A stretch of 12,264 bases of DNA. It comes from Phoronis ovalis. Taxonomy: Eukaryota; Phoronida; Phoronidae. Location: the NCBI GenBank assembly GCA_028565635.1, contig JAOXYB010046547.1, positions 1 through 12,264 on the forward strand, written 5' to 3'. Both the position numbers and the translations under genes were made by a program. The notes beneath the pieces were generated by a model. That model did not search any database, was not told where the DNA came from, and saw only the letters and a program-made list of their open reading frames with translations. This document shows, in pieces, positions 9,491 to 12,264 of the stretch (positions within the stretch are counted from its first letter, which is position 1; every line of letters starts with the position of its first letter).

Positions 9491-9601
9491 AGTCCAGCAT
9501 GTTTTTGCCGATAAAAACTCATTTTTACTGATCTTCTGCTCATACGTTTTTGCTGATGTTCAAGCATGTTTTTCCTGATGCTTAAGCTCACTTTTGCTGA
9601 T
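9491..9601 (-). repeat. Five-copy minisatellite, units of 20-25 bp
   Basis: On the + strand, imperfect units each end in a T run followed by gctgat or a close variant: 9491-9512, 9513-9532, 9533-9557, 9558-9579 and 9580-9601. The common core is close to catgtttttgctgat. Read on the YKT6 transcript strand, the unit is near atcagcaaaaacatg. Units differ by several substitutions and small length changes, so the array is degenerate. It lies in the inferred YKT6 3' UTR, so the repeats would be present in its mRNA. Confidence 0.8.
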
Positions 9602-9830
9602 TCTTTCTTGTCTTTACAAAAGTCATCTTCAAACAACAAAATGATCACCAAAATAAGCAAATTGTTAGGGTACGTTGTCAGTTGACATCCATACAAGGAT
9701 CCTTTACATTTCAATTATTCAGTTTAAAAACTGTTTCTATATTCTTTGTTATAAAATTGGTCTCCAGTGATATCTGTATGAAGTAATAGTTTTTCGTTTG
9801 GCACCATCAGGCGTGTGTTGAAACAGGTTC

Positions 9831-9866
9831 TTAAAGAATTATGCAACAGGAATTCGTCTTTTTTGC
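9831..9866 (-). CDS. YKT6: YKT6 last coding exon (lipidated tail)
   Basis: After the acceptor ctgattgtag (ag at 9868-9867), 11 codons read AKKTNSCCIIL, followed by TAA at 9831-9833. It continues in phase 0 from ...AFYKT in the previous exon. The two cysteines match the palmitoylated and prenylated pair of Ykt6 (human CCAIM, yeast CCIIM). This exon is too short to show as an open reading frame. The open frame that runs on from the previous exon, past its donor, ends at a different, unrelated stop. Confidence 0.93.
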   Translation of the reverse strand, partial: AKKTNSCCIIL

Positions 9867-12129
9867 CTACAATCAGAAAACATGAATGATACTTGCAGAC
9901 AATTACTGAATCTAACTGAATGTATATGAAGTCAGTACATATCCTGCCTACGATTTTACCCCTTTAGGCTATACCATCCTTACTGGATCCTGTCATTTTT
10001 TGCCATTTAGATGGGGGGGTTTTCCAGTAATTCTGCATTATTGAAAAAAATTTAAAGAGCAAAAGCAACAAATACTGTCTATAATAACAGCTTGTGAATC
10101 CTCTGCTGGCATGAGGAGAAACATTTTAATCGTTGTGACAGCTGTTGTGATGAAAACATGCAATTAAACATCTCTTACAGTTCATATTTATTTAGCTTTC
10201 CTCTTTACATTAATTTAATTGTCTTTGGTTCCTGATGTTACAAGCATGTAATCAAGAGAGCAAATACAGCTAAGATTATGTATATGATTCATAATGTTGA
10301 GTTTTTGCCTACCGAAACTAAAATAACACAACATAATAAATATTTTAAACCAACAGTATCAGAATATTATTTCAAATGTAGATCGCCTTGCATTTTTACA
10401 GCAATTCTTTCAAAATGAATTCTATAAATGTTAACAGTCTTGCAATTTGTATCTAGACAAAGTAGCATACTTGTTAATATTTTGTGGTTCAATAAAAACC
10501 CAAGCAAAACAATACATTTTCTAAACCAAACACCAGGTTTTAGGACATGCAGCTCTGAATTTCAAATAAATGCATTTTCCACTTGAAGCCGCAATGTGTT
10601 AACAATCTGGATATAACAAAATTCAAATTGCAGTAACCATTTTCTCAGAGTCTGCCCAGCCAGATAAAAACTACATAAGTTAACACATCACCCAGCAACT
10701 GCTTGCGTATGTGATGTGATAAAACAAGAAACAGACTGCCGTGTACGATTTATCAACAAAGTTACAAATCAATGCAAAGTAGTGATAATATCTACTTACT
10801 GTTTTATAAAAGGCCTTGGATTGCGTACTTAAGTCTTCAGATTTGCCCACAAGATCGTCTAGTTTTTCTCCTCTATTTAAAACAGCTTCCATTGTGTTAT
10901 GCTAAAATATCAAAACATATTCTGTAACAGAGTGGAATCTGTTATCACCTTGGCATGTTTTATATAGTACAAGTTGCAAGAAATTCTGGGAGATTTTTTA
11001 TAAATTTCGATCGCGGACCAGCAACAGCAGCCCCAAGTCAGCTGGTGCGAGACCTTTTGACGCGCATGAGGGGTAAATGCTGGAGGGTGAGTATGAGGAA
11101 CTAGCTCTCTCGATAAAAATTTTGATTTTCTGATGCTGTTTCCTGCTATCTGGTGCATCTGAGTGCAGTCTGAAAATATTTGCCAGGGATTTTGCTTTAA
11201 AAAAAATGTGTTTTCAAAAGTTAGAAAGTACAAGAATATTTTTACAAAAAAATATAGTCATCATTTTAATTCTTTAAATTTGTTCAGTCAAATCTTTAAA
11301 AAAATATATATCTTATTTTTAATTCATTTATAATTACTTTATTTACAATAAAAATACTTATTTCATGTATTTCCCCACCTGTGTCCTAATTTCTGAGTAA
11401 AGTAATTCATAAATTTCATTCACATAACCATAGAACAAAAAGAAAGTTTTGTTTACTTTTTCCAACTCATCATACTTCAAACAGGTTAGGCTCACGACCG
11501 TGAATTTTTTGGGAGGGAGATGTTGCTCCAAAACGTGAAACTCACGCTCAAAATGTGATACTTGACAGGTATGATAGTGCTTCTGGATAGATCTCTGGAT
11601 CTCGACACATGCAAATGTCCAAGAAATTTAGTCTTTTCCTGAACCTATTTTTCGGCCCAGATGAATGTTAAATATGCATGACATTAACTGTAAACCACAG
11701 CAATGAGGAGGTATACTTACTAAGATAATTTTAGTTTCATCAAGATCAGCTTGTACTTTTGTCATAGCATCAGCTTCTTTAGGATTCTAGAAATCAAACA
11801 AATGACATTAAGTTTTTTCACTTGTAAGTCTGACATACGATCTTTATACTATAAGTCGAATGGAAACAAGCCTTCGAAAAATCACCACTGACAAGACTAT
11901 TGCACAATTTTAAATGTTGTGGTTGATACTGTTACAAGTGATCATCTCGTACTTTCACAAACTGCGAGTACAGTTCTGTAATTTTTATTTATCCTTAAGG
12001 TCATAGAGCTGTAAAATATATCTTAAAATGCTGACAATGAAAAACTTTGAAAATCAGAATTTAATAAAGAACAATCAAACAACCTGATACTTCTGTAGAT
12101 ATCCATCCAATTCTTGGAAATTAGCAGAG
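9831..12129 (-). CDS. YKT6: Synaptobrevin homolog YKT6 (R-SNARE), C-terminal part
   Basis: Ykt6 is a longin-domain R-SNARE for ER-Golgi, intra-Golgi and endosomal fusion and for autophagosome-lysosome fusion. It cycles between cytosol and membrane through lipids on its C-terminal cysteines instead of a membrane helix. Joining 12084-12129, 11721-11786, 10800-10901 and 9831-9866 on the minus strand gives 82 residues: a linker with ELDGYLQKYQNPKEADAM, the SNARE motif (TKVQADLDETKIILHNT, then MEAVLNRGEKLDDLVGKSED and LSTQSKAFYKT) and the tail AKKTNSCCIIL. The zero-layer Arg is in LNRGEKL. These blocks match human Ykt6 almost residue for residue. All junctions are GT-AG; the three between these exons are in phase 0. 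The gene is partial only because the window ends: the N-terminal longin exons, about 115 residues in the usual 198-200, should lie to the right. Confidence 0.96.
9867..10799 (-). other. YKT6 last intron
   Basis: Starts gtaagtaga just below 10800 and ends gattgtag. AT-rich, with a short G run (ggggggg, near 10013-10019 on the + strand) and no recognised element. Confidence 0.85.
10800..10901 (-). CDS. YKT6: YKT6 exon (core SNARE motif)
   Basis: The acceptor is gatattttag and the donor gtaagtaga. The exon encodes 34 residues in phase 0, starting HNTMEAVLNRGEKLDDL and ending QSKAFYKT. It includes the zero-layer Arg and most of the C-terminal half of the SNARE helix. The internal ATG (Met of HNTM) is not a start. 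Confidence 0.96.
10902..11720 (-). other. YKT6 intron with a GC-richer patch
   Basis: Starts gtaagtata and ends gatattttag. A patch at about 11007-11095 is much richer in G+C and CpG (gatcgcgg, gacgcgcatg) than the rest, possibly a decayed transposon. Near 11489-11550 there is a cluster of cacg/cgtg motifs. The 107-codon frame at 10910-11233 has no family resemblance. Confidence 0.8.
11721..11786 (-). CDS. YKT6: YKT6 exon (start of SNARE motif)
   Basis: The acceptor is gatttctag and the donor gtaagtata. It encodes 22 residues in phase 0, NPKEADAMTKVQADLDETKI plus IL. This matches the family sequence NPREADPMTKVQAELDETKI and marks the beginning of the SNARE helix. Confidence 0.95.
11787..12083 (-). 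other. YKT6 intron
   Basis: Starts gttgtttg, a less usual donor with T at +3, and ends gatttctag. No element recognised in its 297 bases. Confidence 0.82.
12084..12129 (-). CDS. YKT6: YKT6 exon (linker between longin domain and SNARE motif)
   Basis: The acceptor is attattttcag. The exon is one base completing a split codon plus 15 codons, SANFQELDGYLQKYQ. It matches the family linker (human ALDGHLSRYQ), ending just before NPKEAD. The previous exon must end with two bases of a codon; it is not visible in the remaining 135 bases. Confidence 0.88.
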
Positions 12130-12264
12130 CTGAAAATAATTATATACATTTAAAGTCACATATGGGAAATATTCACAGCATTGTTAATGTGCGGTGAGAT
12201 ATCATATAATGCAATGAAAATGTGGCAATACATGACATTATTCTCACTTTACACCATATATATA
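12130..12264 (-). other. Left part of the next YKT6 intron, cut by the window edge
   Basis: AT-rich, ending attattttcag on the minus strand. No further longin-domain exon can be seen before the edge. Confidence 0.7.

Larger units (their letters stand above)
8861..9830 (-). other. Probable 3' UTR of YKT6
   Basis: Follows the YKT6 stop codon on the minus strand. It has no coding signal, although it includes a chance 94-codon open frame at 9430-9714. It contains a five-copy minisatellite (9491-9601). The right limit is the stop codon; the left limit is inferred from the doubled AATAAA at 8878. Confidence 0.6.

Noticed and set aside
9430-9714. 94-codon minus-strand open frame
   Set aside because: Its Lys/Ser/Arg-rich part is only the translation of the minisatellite. 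The rest is not protein-like, and it lies after the YKT6 stop codon.
10680-10799. Read-through of the YKT6 exon ending in a Cys-containing tail (SSCWVMC)
   Set aside because: At first it looked like a variant lipidated tail. A consensus donor gtaagt follows AFYKT, and an exact family tail, AKKTNSCCIIL, exists at 9831-9866 in the correct phase.
10910-11233. 107-codon minus-strand open frame in a YKT6 intron
   Set aside because: It runs between two proven YKT6 exons, shows no longin or other family resemblance, and its composition follows the local GC patch.

Overview
This is nuclear DNA from an animal, most likely an arthropod and probably an insect. It is strongly AT-rich, roughly two thirds A+T by eye. 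Both genes are split by GT-AG introns of about 0.3 to 1 kb, the untranslated regions are long, and both proteins belong to animal or eukaryote-wide families. The species cannot be named from the sequence. Most of the window is intron, UTR and intergenic DNA, and few of the long open frames are coding.

Left part, + strand: a FAM53-family gene. A probable non-coding 5' exon (332-460, two short uORFs) is followed by the start-codon exon (862-973), a small exon that I infer (1627-1690), the large central exon (about 2726-3525) and the last coding exon (3869-4282). Joined, these give about 450 residues. The protein has every family landmark: an N-terminus like MVTLITEKLQ, the PPAPPTKRHCRSLS block, a Trp/Pro block, a Ser/Pro-rich middle, RCRSQPCVL, a KRRRDE basic cluster and an acidic C-terminus ending DLELIEND. 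A 3' UTR of about 4.2 kb probably runs to a poly(A) signal at 8468. It carries a 222-bp element with hAT-like terminal inverted repeats (5204-5425).

Right part, - strand: the 3' half of YKT6, the prenylated R-SNARE. Four exons (12084-12129, 11721-11786, 10800-10901, 9831-9866) join in frame to give 82 residues covering the end of the longin domain region, the SNARE motif and the lipidated tail CCIIL. The N-terminal longin exons lie beyond the right edge. Its 3' UTR probably ends at a doubled AATAAA at 8878-8888 and contains a five-copy minisatellite of about 22 bp.

The two genes converge tail to tail, with only about 0.4 kb between their likely cleavage sites. Nothing suggests that they act together: FAM53 proteins are nuclear or signalling regulators without a catalytic domain, and Ykt6 is a membrane fusion factor. 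I found no RNA gene, CRISPR array, bacterial-type operon or clearly undescribed system. The points most worth checking are the Leu-ending CCIIL tail, the hAT-like element, the minisatellite and the small FAM53 exon with two possible donors.
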